The notes: a model not told the origin generated them from the letters alone. Positions 37,235-46,523 are shown, counted from the stretch's first letter. The stretch is DNA of 64,000 bases from Saccharopolyspora hirsuta (GCF_008630535.1 NZ_VWPH01000002.1:124001-188000); one strand, 5' to 3'. Made by a program: numbers and translations.

Positions 37235-37310
37235 ATGTCGCACGCGCCGCAGGCGCATAGCCCGCCCCCGCAGCTGGCACCGCTACCGGCACCGCCACGC
37301 AGAACGAGCC
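37235..37310 (-). repeat. D-family repeat, copy 5 (internally deleted, reverse)
   Basis: Read on the minus strand: GGCTCGTTCTGCGTGGCGG, GTGCCGGTAGCGG, then a jump to GGGCTATGCGCC-TGC-GGCGCGTGCG. It starts 15 nt after the pth stop and runs in the pth sense direction, like the plus-strand copies relative to their genes. Confidence 0.8.
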
Positions 37311-37325
37311 GGGAAAGCTCTTTGG

Positions 37326-37901
37326 TCAGTGGAACTGGTTCTGGGCGGCTTCGAGGCCCTTGGTGGCCACCGCCTCCACGGCGTCGGCGCAGACGTCGAT
37401 GAAGTACGCCAGTTCCTTGCGCTCGACGGTGGCGAAGTCCTTCAGCACGTAGTCGGCCGGGTCCATCCGGCCGGGCGGGCGGCCGATGCCGAAGCGCACC
37501 CGCACGTAGTCGCGGGTGCCGAGGGACTTGGTGATCGAGCGCAGGCCGTTGTGGCCGTTCTCGCCGCCGCCGCGCTTGAGGCGGATGGTGCCGAACGGCA
37601 GGTCCAGCTCGTCGTGGATCACGATCAGCGATTCCGGCGGCACCTTGTAGAACTTCACCGCGCCGGCCACCGGCCCGCCGGAGAGGTTCATGAACGACCG
37701 GGGCTTGACCAGCACGGCGCGCGCCCCGCCGAGGCGTCCTTCGACGACCTCGGCGCCGGACTTGTGCGCCTTGAACTTCCCGCCGACCCGGTCGGCGAGC
37801 TCGTCGGCGACCAGGAAACCGATGTTGTGCCGGTTGCCGACGTAGCGCGGGCCGGGGTTGCCGAGCCCGACGATCAGCGAAACCGCGTCCGGGGAAGTCA
37901 C
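37326..37901 (-). CDS. pth: Peptidyl-tRNA hydrolase
   Basis: 191 residues. Frees tRNA from stalled peptidyl-tRNA. Motifs [23 protein letters not shown] with the catalytic His, [13 protein letters not shown] (Asn) and [11 protein letters not shown] (Asp). GTG start with GGAG 10 nt upstream. Follows rplY on the same strand, as in Rv1015c-Rv1014c. Confidence 0.95.
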   Translation of the reverse strand: MTSPDAVSLIVGLGNPGPRYVGNRHNIGFLVADELADRVGGKFKAHKSGAEVVEGRLGGARAVLVKPRSFMNLSGGPVAGAVKFYKVPPESLIVIHDELDLPFGTIRLKRGGGENGHNGLRSITKSLGTRDYVRVRFGIGRPPGRMDPADYVLKDFATVERKELAYFIDVCADAVEAVATKGLEAAQNQFH

Positions 37902-38035
37902 GGGAAGTCTCCTGCTCTACCTGGGTGTGCGACGACGGCGCAGGCCGCACCCCATTCTGCTCACCCGTCAACGGACACGCTGCGCGCTGCCCCGCCGGAG
38001 CGGAGCAGCGCGCCGTGCGCCCGACGTCCGGGGGA

Positions 38036-38641
38036 TCAGGCCTCCGCGGCCTCGCCCTCGGCGGCCTCCTCGGCGGCGGGCTCCTCGGCCATCGCCGCGG
38101 CGGCCTCGGTGATGTTGACGACCAGGGTCTCCGGGTCGGACTGCAGGGTCACGCCCGACGGCAGCTGGATGTCGGAGGCGTGCAGCTGGGTGCCGACCTC
38201 GGCACCGGCGATGGACAGCTCCAGCTGCTCCGGGATGTGCAGGGCCTCGGCCTCCACCTCGACCTCGGTGGTCTCCTGGCTGACCAGGCTGCCGGGGCCG
38301 GCTTCGCCGCTGAGCACGACCGGCACCGCGACGGTGACCTTCTCGCCGCGCTTGACCAGCAGCAGGTCGACGTGCTCGATGTAGCCCTTGATCGGGTGGC
38401 TGGTGATGGTCTTGGTCAGCGCGAGCTCGCTGTCACCGCCGGCCACGTCGAGCGTGAGGACCGCGTTGTGCCCGTTCTCGCGGATGGCGCGGGCGAACTC
38501 CACGGTCGGCAGGGACAGGTGCTTCGGGTCGGAGCCGTGGCCGTAGAGGACCGCGGGGATCTTGCCGGCGCGACGGGTGCGGCGGGCCGCACCCTTGCCG
38601 AACTCGGTGCGCTGTTCGACGGCGATACGTACCTCGGACAC
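38036..38641 (-). CDS. rplY: Ribosomal protein bL25, Ctc form
   Basis: 201 residues: N-terminal 5S rRNA-binding domain (1-90) and C-terminal TL5/Ctc beta domain, ending in an Ala/Glu-rich tail. General-stress form of L25. GTG at 38641 has GGAG 9 nt upstream. A -10 TAGACT on the minus strand at 38855-38860 would give a leader of about 200 nt. Confidence 0.95.
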   Translation of the reverse strand: MSEVRIAVEQRTEFGKGAARRTRRAGKIPAVLYGHGSDPKHLSLPTVEFARAIRENGHNAVLTLDVAGGDSELALTKTITSHPIKGYIEHVDLLLVKRGEKVTVAVPVVLSGEAGPGSLVSQETTEVEVEAEALHIPEQLELSIAGAEVGTQLHASDIQLPSGVTLQSDPETLVVNITEAAAAMAEEPAAEEAAEGEAAEA

Positions 38642-39024
38642 GGTGGTGCACTCCTCATGACGTCGGGCGAACGTGAATTGGTCGCTGGCCTGCGGCGGTG
38701 GGGCGCGCTACTGGAGCGAATCGACGCGGTGCCGCGAAACGGCACCCCGGGGTACGAGCGACATCAGTGCGCCAACCGAGTGGGTCGGCGGCCACCGTGC
38801 CACCGCGCCGATCACGCCGGGCGAACGTCCCGACCTCGCCGAGGCAACCCGAATAGTCTAAACGGTGCTCGCATAGTCGTTTTCGCACGGGTGACCCCGC
38901 CGCTGCGGCGCCGCCGGGCGGGCCGTTCACCTCGATGGTTACCGCCAGGTGCGCGGCGCACTTTGAAGTCACCGGTAACCAGTGGTTATCGTCGCTGACC
39001 AGGACTTATCCAAGGAGGATTGTG
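38642..39024. other. Divergent promoter region rplY / NAD(P)-binding gene
   Basis: 383 nt without a convincing gene. The left part is the rplY leader and promoter (minus-strand TAGACT, 38855-38860). The right part holds the 13-bp palindrome TAACCAGTGGTTA (38976-38988), a possible operator for the plus-strand oxidoreductase gene, whose Shine-Dalgarno AAGGAGGA (39012-39019) is the strongest in the window. Confidence 0.5.
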
Positions 39025-39660
39025 ATGCGACTGGTTCTGTTCGGCGCCACCGGTTACGCGGGCGGCCGGATCCGGGAGGAAGCGGTGCGGCGCGGGCACG
39101 AGGTGCTCGGGATCGCCCGGAACGCCGGTGCGCTGCCGGAGCCGAAGGCGGCGGGTTCGCTGCACGACGCGGACTTCGTGCTCGACGTGACCGCCGGGGC
39201 GGACGCGGTGGTCGTGGCGATCCCCGGCCGCCCGATGCCCGACGGCACGAAGCTGCTCGACGCGCTGCCCACCCTGTTCGCCGCTGCCGAGCGGCACGGC
39301 GTCCGGATCGGCGTGGTCGGCGGCGCGGGCAGCCTGCGGGTGTCCGAGGACGGGCCGCGGGTGATCGACACCCCGGAGTTCCCGGCGGAGTTCAAGCCGG
39401 AGGCGAGCGCGCACGCCGAGGTGCTGGCGGCGCTGCGCGAGGCCCCGGAGGGGGTGGACTGGTTCTACCTCAGCCCCGCGGGCACCTTCGGCGCCTACGC
39501 GCCGGGCGAGCGCACCGGCACCTACCGGCTCGGCGGCGAGGTGCTGGTCACCGACGCCGACGGCAACTCCGCGATCGGCGGCGACGACTACGCGATCGCG
39601 TTCGTCGACGAGCTGGAGGAGCCCGCGCACCGGAGGCAGCGCTTCACCGTCGGGTACTGA
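39025..39660 (+). CDS. NAD(P)-binding oxidoreductase, YwnB/NmrA-like
   Basis: 211 residues, atypical short-chain dehydrogenase. The nucleotide-binding motif is FGATGYAGGRI (5-16); the catalytic YxxxK is absent, as in NmrA-like and YwnB-like proteins. These often sense redox state or act on unknown small molecules. Start ATG 5 nt after AAGGAGGA. The upstream palindrome suggests control by a MarR- or HxlR-type repressor, none of which is nearby. Confidence 0.8.
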   Translation: MRLVLFGATGYAGGRIREEAVRRGHEVLGIARNAGALPEPKAAGSLHDADFVLDVTAGADAVVVAIPGRPMPDGTKLLDALPTLFAAAERHGVRIGVVGGAGSLRVSEDGPRVIDTPEFPAEFKPEASAHAEVLAALREAPEGVDWFYLSPAGTFGAYAPGERTGTYRLGGEVLVTDADGNSAIGGDDYAIAFVDELEEPAHRRQRFTVGY

Positions 39661-39726
39661 TCGGTGACGTCACGGTTCGGTCGCCGGGATCGATAATGCC
39701 CGGAATTTCGGGTTAGCTTCCCCGGC

Positions 39727-41019
39727 ATGGCTGCTGACGCGAACACCACGGGCGCCACCGCCCCCGAAGCGACCTGGAAGGCCAGGCTCAAGCAGGTCGG
39801 GCCCGGCATCATGGCCGCGGCGACCGGTGTCGGTGCCGGCGACCTGGTCGCCACCCTCGTCGCCGGGTCCCGCTACGGGTACACCCTGTTCTGGGCGGTG
39901 GTGCTGGGCACGCTCTTCAAGCTGGCGCTCGGCGAGGCCGTGGGGCGCTGGCACCTGGCCTCCGGGCGCACCATGCTGGCCGGCTGGCGGACCATGGGGC
40001 GCTGGGCGGTCGGCTACTTCGGCGCCTACGCGGTGGTGTGGGGCTTCGTCTACGGCGCCACCGCGATGTCCGCCTCGGCGCTGCCGCTGAACGCGCTGTT
40101 CCCGGTGCTGCCGGTCGCCGGGTGGGCGATCATCTGCGGTCTGCTCGGGCTGGCGCTGGTCTGGTTCGGCCGCTACGCGCTGCTCGAGAAGATCATGACG
40201 GTGCTGGTCGGGGTCATGTTCGTGACCGTGGTGGGCACCGCGGTCATGGTCGGCCCGAACCTGCTGGAGCTGGGCGAGGGGCTGGTGCCGACGCTGCCGG
40301 ACGGCTCGGTCGCCTACGTCCTCGGCCTGATGGGCGGCGTCGGCGGCACGATCACGATGGCCGCCTACGGCTACTGGACCTTCGCCAAGGGGTGGCGGGC
40401 GCCGAGCTGGATGCCGTTCATGCGCGCGGACAACGCCGTCGGCTACATCACCACCGGGATCTTCGTGGTGGCGATGCTGGTGGTCGGCGCGGAGATCCTG
40501 CTCGGGCACGACCTGACCAGCGGGGACAAGGGCCTGCTGCAGCTGGGCGACACGCTGGCGGCGGACTACGGGCAGTGGGCCCGGATCCCGTTCCTGGTGG
40601 GCTTCTTCGCGGTCGCGTTCAGCTCGGTGATCGGCGTGTGGAACGGCGTCAGCCTGCTGTTCGCCGACTGGTGGCGCACCTGGCGGCTGCCCAAGGAGGC
40701 GCCGCCGGAGACCGCGGCCGACTACGACCACAAGGCCGGGATGAACAGCACCGCGTACCGGGTCTACCTGCTGTGGTTGACCTTCCCGCCGATGCTGCTG
40801 CTGTTCCTGGGCAAGCCGTTCCAGCTGACCGTGGTGTACGGCGTGCTGGGCGCGCTGTTCATGCCGTTCCTGGCGGGCACCCTGCTGGTGCTGCTGAACT
40901 CGAAGTCGATGATGCCCGCCGAGCACCGGTCGCGGTGGCTGTCGAACACGATGCTGGTCCTGTGCCTGGCGCTGTTCGTCGGCGTGGCGTTCAACGAGCT
41001 GGTCGGGGTCTTCTCCTGA
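39727..41019 (+). CDS. Nramp-like divalent metal transporter with atypical metal site
   Basis: 430 residues, about 11 membrane segments with Nramp layout. The segment-1 metal motif DPGN is replaced by GAGDL (GVGAGDLVATLVAGSRYGY) and the segment-6 MPH motif by TMAAYGYW. Loss of the soft methionine ligand is a feature of Nramp-related magnesium carriers, so Mg2+ or another hard cation is more likely than Mn2+/Fe2+. The -10 TTAGCT (39713-39718) lies 8 nt before the ATG. Substrate not established. Confidence 0.8.
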   Translation: MAADANTTGATAPEATWKARLKQVGPGIMAAATGVGAGDLVATLVAGSRYGYTLFWAVVLGTLFKLALGEAVGRWHLASGRTMLAGWRTMGRWAVGYFGAYAVVWGFVYGATAMSASALPLNALFPVLPVAGWAIICGLLGLALVWFGRYALLEKIMTVLVGVMFVTVVGTAVMVGPNLLELGEGLVPTLPDGSVAYVLGLMGGVGGTITMAAYGYWTFAKGWRAPSWMPFMRADNAVGYITTGIFVVAMLVVGAEILLGHDLTSGDKGLLQLGDTLAADYGQWARIPFLVGFFAVAFSSVIGVWNGVSLLFADWWRTWRLPKEAPPETAADYDHKAGMNSTAYRVYLLWLTFPPMLLLFLGKPFQLTVVYGVLGALFMPFLAGTLLVLLNSKSMMPAEHRSRWLSNTMLVLCLALFVGVAFNELVGVFS

Positions 41020-41030
41020 ACCGGGAATAC

Positions 41031-41042
41031 TTGAAGGTTCAA
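41031..41042. promoter_or_regulatory. Palindrome TTGAAGGTTCAA before nitroreductase
   Basis: 5-bp arms TTGAA/TTCAA with GG centre, 72 nt before the start codon and next to a possible -10 (AATACT). The shape fits a MarR/HxlR-family operator. Confidence 0.4.
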
Positions 41043-41113
41043 TGAGGTTGTCGGAGGTGGGATCGCCGCCCGGGGCGGTCCCACCGCGACCCGACCCCTT
41101 GGGAGAGGACACC

Positions 41114-41722
41114 ATGACCGCTACCGACCAGGCGCAGCTCGTGCTCGGCGCCGAGGCGCAGGACCTGCTGTTCCGCGAGGCCCGCACCGCGAACGCGTTC
41201 ACCGACGAGCCGGTGTCCGACGAGCAGGTCCAGGCCATCTACGACCTGGTCAAGTGGGCCCCGACCTCGATGAACCAGCAGCCGCTGCGGATCGTGCTGG
41301 TGCGCTCCGACGAGGGCAGGCAGCGCCTGCTGCCGCACCTGATGGAGGGCAACCGGGCCAAGACCGAGCAGGCCCCGCTGGTGGCGGTCCTGGCCGCCGA
41401 CACCGACTTCCACGAGAACCTGCCGCGGGTGTTCCCGCACAACCCGAACGCCAAGGACATCTTCGCCGACGACGAGTTCCGCGCGCAGAACGCGAAGCTC
41501 AACGCGAGCCTGCAGGTCGCCTACTTCATCCTCGGCGTGCGCGCGGCGGGCCTGGCCGCGGGCCCGATGACCGGCTTCGACGCGGCGGGCATCAACCAGG
41601 AGTTCTTCCCGGACGGCAAGCAGCAGGTCCTGGTGGTGGTCAACATCGGCAAGCCCGCCGAGAACGCCTGGTTCGACCGCCTGCCCCGCTTGGACTACGA
41701 CGAGGTCGTCACCACCGTCTGA
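41114..41722 (+). CDS. Nitroreductase-family protein (malonic semialdehyde reductase-like)
   Basis: 202 residues, FMN-dependent nitroreductase fold of the HadB/RutE branch: N-terminal ANAFTDEPVSDEQVQAIYDLVKWAPTSMNQQPLRI binds FMN; AAGLAAGPMTGFD is the second FMN segment. RutE members reduce malonic semialdehyde to 3-hydroxypropionate; others reduce quinones or nitro compounds. No pyrimidine-degradation genes are near, so the general family name is safer. ATG follows GGGAGAGGA. Confidence 0.82.
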   Translation: MTATDQAQLVLGAEAQDLLFREARTANAFTDEPVSDEQVQAIYDLVKWAPTSMNQQPLRIVLVRSDEGRQRLLPHLMEGNRAKTEQAPLVAVLAADTDFHENLPRVFPHNPNAKDIFADDEFRAQNAKLNASLQVAYFILGVRAAGLAAGPMTGFDAAGINQEFFPDGKQQVLVVVNIGKPAENAWFDRLPRLDYDEVVTTV

Positions 41723-41724
41723 CC

Positions 41725-41768
41725 CGATTTCAAGGGAAATCGGACGTCCGATTTCCCTTGAAGTTGCG
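41725..41768. repeat. A-family paired quasi-palindrome, copy 5 (covarying)
   Basis: CGATTTCAAGGGAAATCG and CGATTTCCCTTGAAGTTG. The T-to-G change of the left core is matched by A-to-C in the right core, so arm-to-arm pairing is kept. Part of an A-C-A cluster between convergent genes. Confidence 0.88.
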
Positions 41769-41773
41769 TTCCG

Positions 41774-41800
41774 TCGGCGTGTCGGGGCCTGACACGCCGA
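41774..41800. repeat. C-family hairpin, copy 1
   Basis: TCGGCGTGTC / GACACGCCGA around GGGGCCT. Between two A elements. Confidence 0.8.
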
Positions 41801-41818
41801 CGGGTGCGGACGACCTCC

Positions 41819-41863
41819 GCGATTTCAGTGGAAATCGCGTGCCTGATTTCCATTGAAATCGCA
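41819..41863. repeat. A-family paired quasi-palindrome, copy 6
   Basis: CGATTTCAGTGGAAATCG and TGATTTCCATTGAAATCG. Ends 62 nt downstream of the prs stop (minus strand). A second hairpin, ACGGCCCCGG / CCGGGGCCGT, at 41876-41910 is a likely prs terminator. Confidence 0.88.
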
Positions 41864-41875
41864 CCGGAACGCGAA

Positions 41876-41910
41876 ACGGCCCCGGACCCACCGAAGTGGA
41901 CCGGGGCCGT
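41876..41910 (-). terminator. prs terminator hairpin
   Basis: ACGGCCCCGG and CCGGGGCCGT form a 10-bp stem about 15 nt past the prs stop on the minus strand. Confidence 0.6.
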
Positions 41911-41924
41911 TCTGCGCTCTGGGA

Positions 41925-42911
41925 TCAGGCGCGGCCGTCGAAGAGGCTGGTGACCGAGCCGTCCTCGAAGACCTGGTGGATCGCCTCGGCGACGAGCGGG
42001 GCGATCGACAGGACCGTGAGGTTCGGGAAGCGGCGCTCCTCCGGGATCGGCAGCGTGTTGGTCAGCACGACCTCCTTCGCGCCGCAGGAGGACAGGCGCT
42101 CCACCGCCGGGCCGGACAGCACCGCGTGCGTCGCCGCGATGATCACGTCCTTGGCGCCCGCGGCCAGCAGCTGCTCGGTGGCCTTGGTGATCGTGCCGCC
42201 GGTGTCGATCATGTCGTCCACCAGCACGCACAGCCGACCCTCGACGTCACCCACGACGCGGTTGGCGACCACCTGGTTGGGCTTGCTGGGGTCGCGGGTC
42301 TTGTGGATGAACGCCAGCGGGGTGCCGCCCAGGTCGTCGGCCCACTTCTCCGCCACCCGGACGCGGCCGGAGTCGGGGGAGACCACGGTGATCTGCTCGT
42401 CCGCGTAGGTGTCGCGGATGTAGCTGGCCAGCAGCTTCTGCGCCATCAGGTGGTCCACCGGACCGTCGAAGAAGCCCTGGATCTGGTCGGTGTGCAGGTC
42501 GATGGCCATGATGCGGTCGGCACCGGCGGTCTTGAACAGGTCCGCGATCAGCCGCGCCGAGATCGGCTCGCGGCCCTTGTGCTTCTTGTCCTGCCGGGCG
42601 TAGCCGTAGAACGGCATGACCACGGTGATGCGCTTGGCGCTGGCGCGCTTGAGCGCGTCCACCATGATCAGCTGCTCCATGATGGCGTCGTTGAGCGGGT
42701 TGCAGTGCGACTGGATGACGAACGCGTCGCAACCGCGCACCGACTCGTCGTAGCGCACGAAGATCTCGCCGTTGGCGAACTTGTAGGCAGCCTGGGGCGT
42801 GACCGTTACGTCGAGCTGCTTGGCCACCTCCTCGGCAAGTTCCGGGTGACTGCTACCGGAGAAGAGCTTGAGGCTCTTCTTCGGGGTCGCAGACATGGCA
42901 CTCACGGTCAT
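41925..42911 (-). CDS. prs: Ribose-phosphate pyrophosphokinase
   Basis: 328 residues. Makes PRPP for nucleotide, His, Trp and arabinan precursor synthesis. Motifs: LKLFSGSSHPELAEEVA, FPYGYARQDKKHKGREPISA-like flexible loop (VMPFYGYARQDKK), and the PRPP loop VLVDDMIDTGGT. ATG at 42911 follows GGAGGGA. Its start overlaps the glmU stop by 4 nt, so glmU-prs is an operon, as Rv1018c-Rv1017c. Confidence 0.96.
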   Translation of the reverse strand: MTVSAMSATPKKSLKLFSGSSHPELAEEVAKQLDVTVTPQAAYKFANGEIFVRYDESVRGCDAFVIQSHCNPLNDAIMEQLIMVDALKRASAKRITVVMPFYGYARQDKKHKGREPISARLIADLFKTAGADRIMAIDLHTDQIQGFFDGPVDHLMAQKLLASYIRDTYADEQITVVSPDSGRVRVAEKWADDLGGTPLAFIHKTRDPSKPNQVVANRVVGDVEGRLCVLVDDMIDTGGTITKATEQLLAAGAKDVIIAATHAVLSGPAVERLSSCGAKEVVLTNTLPIPEERRFPNLTVLSIAPLVAEAIHQVFEDGSVTSLFDGRA

Positions 42912-44452
42912 CGTCCCTCCCCGTTCGACGTCCGTCGTTGGGCGTCTTCCGTCGGATTGGTGGTCGGTTCCTTCGCCAAGGCCTGCTGTGCGGCCTCGTC
43001 CGCCGGGGTGCCGGGGCGGCGCCTGGCCACCCAGCCCTCGACGTTGCGTTGCCTGCCGCGGGCGACGGCCATCGCCCCCGGCGGGACATCCTGGGTGATC
43101 GTCGAACCGGCGGCGGTGTAGGCGCCGTCGCCGATCTCGACCGGGGCGACGAAGGTGTTGTCCGCGCCGGTCCGGGCGTGCGACCCGATCACGGTGCGGT
43201 GCTTGTTCACCCCGTCGTAGTTGACGAAGATCGTGGCCGCGCCGATGTTGGTGCCCGCACCGATCGTCGCGTCGCCCACGTAGGTCAGGTGCGGGACCTT
43301 GGTGCCCTCGCCGATCTCGGCGTTCTTGGTCTCCACGAAGGTGCCGATCTTGCCCTTCGCGGCGAGCCGGGTGCCGGGGCGCAGGAACGCGAACGGCCCG
43401 ACCTTGGCGCCCGGCCCGATCTCCGCGCCCTCGCCGTGGGTGCGCACCACGGACGCGCCGGGGTGCACGGTGCACCCGGCCAGCGTGGTGTCCGGGCCGA
43501 TGGTCGCGCCCTCGCCGACGGTGGTCCCGGCGCGCAGCTGCACGCCCGGTTCGATCAGCACGTCGCGGTCCAGCTGCACGTCGCAGTCCAGCCACACCGA
43601 CCCGGGGTCGGTGATCGTGACGCCCTCGCGCATCCAGCGCAGCAGCAGGCGGCGGTTGAGCTCGGCGCCGAGCCGGGCCAGCTGCACCCGGTCGTTGACG
43701 CCCTCGACCAGCCACGGGTCGGCGCACACCAGCGCGCCCACCGGGCGGCCGTCGGCGCGCGCGATGGACAGCACGTCGGTCAGGTAGAGCTCGCCCTGCG
43801 CGTTGTCGGTGGACAGCCGCTTGAGCGCGTCGGTGAGCACCTCCGCGTCGAAGGCGTAGACCCCGGAGTTGATCTCGGTGATCTCCGCCTGCTCCGGGGT
43901 GGCGTCCTTCTGCTCGACGATCCCGGTGACGTTGCCGTCGGCGTCGCGCAGCATCCGGCCGTAGCCGGTGGGCTCGTCGACCACGGCGGTGAGCACCGTG
44001 ACCGCGTTGCCGGAGCCGGTGTGCTCGGCGAGCAGCCCGCGCAGGGTGTCGCTGTCCAGCAGCGGCACGTCGCCGTAGCTGACCAGGACCGTGCCGGTGA
44101 GCCCGGACGGCAGGGCGCTGAGCCCGCAGGACACCGCGTGCCCGGTGCCCAGCTGCTCCTCCTGGACCGCGGTGCTGATCGGGCGGTCCAGCGCGCGGGC
44201 CACGCCGTCGAGGTGCTCGGCGACCGCGTCGCGGCCGTGCCCCAGCACGACCACCAGCGAGTCGGGCTCGACCCCGGCCGCGGCGCGCACCGCGTGCTCG
44301 ACCAGCGGCCTGCCCGCGAGCCGGTGCAGCACCTTCGGGGTGGCCGAGCGCATCCTGGTGCCCTCGCCCGCGGCGAGCACGATGGTGCTGACCGGTTCCG
44401 GATGTGCGTCAGCGCGGCGGGAGGAGGGCGGGGCGGTGTCGCCCTGGAGCAT
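42908..44452 (-). CDS. glmU: Bifunctional GlmU: GlcN-1-P acetyltransferase / UDP-GlcNAc pyrophosphorylase
   Basis: 514 residues. N-terminal uridylyltransferase LAAGEGTRMRSATPKVLH (about 25-42), central YGDVPLLD and YGRMLRD, then a C-terminal left-handed beta helix with hexapeptides (IGPDTTLAG, GAEIGPGAKVGPFAFLRPG) ending with the acetyl-CoA region. Makes UDP-GlcNAc for the wall. ATG at 44452 follows GGGAGA; an upstream GTG is less likely. Confidence 0.95.
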   Translation of the reverse strand: MLQGDTAPPSSRRADAHPEPVSTIVLAAGEGTRMRSATPKVLHRLAGRPLVEHAVRAAAGVEPDSLVVVLGHGRDAVAEHLDGVARALDRPISTAVQEEQLGTGHAVSCGLSALPSGLTGTVLVSYGDVPLLDSDTLRGLLAEHTGSGNAVTVLTAVVDEPTGYGRMLRDADGNVTGIVEQKDATPEQAEITEINSGVYAFDAEVLTDALKRLSTDNAQGELYLTDVLSIARADGRPVGALVCADPWLVEGVNDRVQLARLGAELNRRLLLRWMREGVTITDPGSVWLDCDVQLDRDVLIEPGVQLRAGTTVGEGATIGPDTTLAGCTVHPGASVVRTHGEGAEIGPGAKVGPFAFLRPGTRLAAKGKIGTFVETKNAEIGEGTKVPHLTYVGDATIGAGTNIGAATIFVNYDGVNKHRTVIGSHARTGADNTFVAPVEIGDGAYTAAGSTITQDVPPGAMAVARGRQRNVEGWVARRRPGTPADEAAQQALAKEPTTNPTEDAQRRTSNGEGR

Positions 44453-44765
44453 CAGCGCTCTCCCTTGATCTCTGTGCGGCTCGATGTGGCCGGCAGTGCC
44501 TGTTGCGTCCAAGCGGGTGAAGGGTAACCGGACCGGTGCGACTGCCGGTCCAGCGCCCCTGCAGGACTTCCGGCGCGAGTGATGGTACCGCCGAACGGTC
44601 CAGCGATGAGCTCAGACATACGGTCCGAGCTGGGCAAATGTGATCTTCGATGCACGATCCGCGGCGGTGCGGGGTGATCGGTCCCACTCTTCCGCGGGAC
44701 GGGTCGCGGGCACCTTCCGTCGAGCTGGTCGGTCGGGGGTGTCCGTTGTGCGCAACTCGATCGGA
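44453..44765. other. glmU leader region, no gene seen
   Basis: 313 nt between the GGDEF gene stop and glmU, both on the minus strand. The only clear structure is GGACCGG (44530-44536) / CCGGTCC (44545-44551). No leader peptide or known riboswitch is visible. Confidence 0.5.
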
Positions 44766-46523
44766 TTAGAGCGCGTCCGGCGGGATCCACACGGAGTGAT
44801 CCTCGGCGGGCTGGTCCGGTGGGGGGATCGCGCCGCCCGCCAGCGCCGCGACGCGGTTGCCGCCGCCGCGCTTGGCCTGGTACATCGCGGCGTCCGCGCG
44901 GGCCAGCACCTGCGCCGCGGACTCCTGCGGGCGCATCGCGACCACGCCGATCGACAGCGTCACCCCGTGGATGAGCTCGGCGGGCAGCCGGTCCACCGCT
45001 TCGACCGCGCGCTGCAGCGCGGCCTCCGCCGCGCCCAGCGTCGCGCCCGGCAGCAGCACGACGAACTCGTCGCCGCCGTAGCGCGCGACGAAGTCGTCGG
45101 TGCGCAGCGTGTCGCGCAAGGTCACCGCGACGGTGCGCAGCACGTCGTCGCCCTCCGCGTGCGAGCAGCGGTCGTTGACGCCCTTGAACCCGTCGAGGTC
45201 GACCAGCGCCACCGCCAGCGGATCGGCGTCGGGCTCGTTGAGCAGCGCCTCCAGCCGGTCGTCCAGGGCGCGGCGGTTGGACAGGCCGGTCAGCGGGTCC
45301 TGCAGGGCCTGCCGGGTGATCGCGTCGTGCTTGTGGCTCAGCCGCGAGTTCTCCAGCCGGGTGACCAAAGTGGACAGCCGCGCCTGGCGCATGGTCCACA
45401 GCTCGGTCTCCAGCTCCAGCGCGTACTCGCGCAGCGCCTCGTGCACGTCGGCGCTGTCCAGGTCGGTCAGGTGCGCGTACTCGCGGGCCAGCGAGATGCG
45501 CAGCGTCGGCTCGGAGGTGTCCGCGTCCAGCTCGGCCCTGGTCTCCGAGAGCACCTGCACCGCGCGCTCGCCCTGGTCGGCGCGGGTCAGGCAGCGGGAG
45601 AGCGCGATCGCCACGATGATCTTCTCCCGCGGGTGGATCGCGCGGTCCAGGGTGCGCAGCACCTCCAGGCGGTCGATGTGCTCGGCGTGCGGCTGCGCGA
45701 GCGCGTGCGCGGCGCCGAGCACCGGCATCTGCTCGGCGGCCGGGCGGTCGGACACGCGGGGGAACAGCGACTCGCGCCAGGGGCCCTCGACGGCCACCGC
45801 GATGGCCGACGCGGTGGCGAACCGGGCGGCGGCCTCCTCGTCCTGCCCTATGCGCTCCAGCCGCAGCCCCCAGCCGAGCAGCATCCGGCACCGGTTGATC
45901 ATGTGCACCGCGATCTCGTGCGGGCCGCCGCTCTCCCGGATCCGCTGGTGGGCGCGGGCCATCACCTCGTCGGCCATCTCGTAGACGCCGAGCTGGGTGA
46001 GCACCAGGCCGATGTCGATCAGCGCGGTCGCCAGCAGCCGCTCCCACGAGCGGCGGCCGAGCGTGCGGTCGGGCACCAGCTCCTCGTCGAGCATCGCCAG
46101 CCCGTGGGCGATCTCGGTCAGCGCGATGTCCTCGCTGCCGCCCAGCAGCGCGCGTCGGCCGCGGAGGGCGCGCGCGTCGGCCTGCAGCACGTCCAGGCCG
46201 TGGCGGCGGGAGTGGATGAGCAGTTCGTCGAGCAGCGGGTCGGCGCTGTCCACCAGACCGGGGGTGGCCAGCCGCATCGAGGCGCAGTGCCGGAGGAGCT
46301 GGGCGACGATCCGGGGTTCACCGCGCCGCTGGGCCTCGGCGAGCAGGTTGTCCGCCTCGCGGATGGTGCTGCGCTGTCCGGCCGGGTCGCTGTGCTGGCC
46401 GACTGCGTTCAGTTCGCGTGCGCGTCCGACCAACCACGCGTCGGACACCTCGCTCAGCGTGGTCGCCGGTTCTTCGCGCACGGCGGTCGTGTCGTCGCGC
46501 AGCGGCGCACACCCCCTGTTCAC
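44766..46523 (-). CDS. Diguanylate cyclase with helical-repeat sensor (GGDEF)
   Basis: 585 residues. About 400 N-terminal residues are soluble, helical and TPR-like (Ala/Leu-rich repeats such as ALIDIGLVLTQLGVYEMADE). The C-terminal GGDEF domain has an intact active site YGGDEF, and the inhibitory I-site RTDD lies five residues before it. Makes c-di-GMP from two GTP with product feedback. No EAL domain or membrane segment. GTG at 46523 follows GGAGGCAG. Starts just downstream of tRNA-Gln on the same strand. Confidence 0.9.
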   Translation of the reverse strand: MNRGCAPLRDDTTAVREEPATTLSEVSDAWLVGRARELNAVGQHSDPAGQRSTIREADNLLAEAQRRGEPRIVAQLLRHCASMRLATPGLVDSADPLLDELLIHSRRHGLDVLQADARALRGRRALLGGSEDIALTEIAHGLAMLDEELVPDRTLGRRSWERLLATALIDIGLVLTQLGVYEMADEVMARAHQRIRESGGPHEIAVHMINRCRMLLGWGLRLERIGQDEEAAARFATASAIAVAVEGPWRESLFPRVSDRPAAEQMPVLGAAHALAQPHAEHIDRLEVLRTLDRAIHPREKIIVAIALSRCLTRADQGERAVQVLSETRAELDADTSEPTLRISLAREYAHLTDLDSADVHEALREYALELETELWTMRQARLSTLVTRLENSRLSHKHDAITRQALQDPLTGLSNRRALDDRLEALLNEPDADPLAVALVDLDGFKGVNDRCSHAEGDDVLRTVAVTLRDTLRTDDFVARYGGDEFVVLLPGATLGAAEAALQRAVEAVDRLPAELIHGVTLSIGVVAMRPQESAAQVLARADAAMYQAKRGGGNRVAALAGGAIPPPDQPAEDHSVWIPPDAL

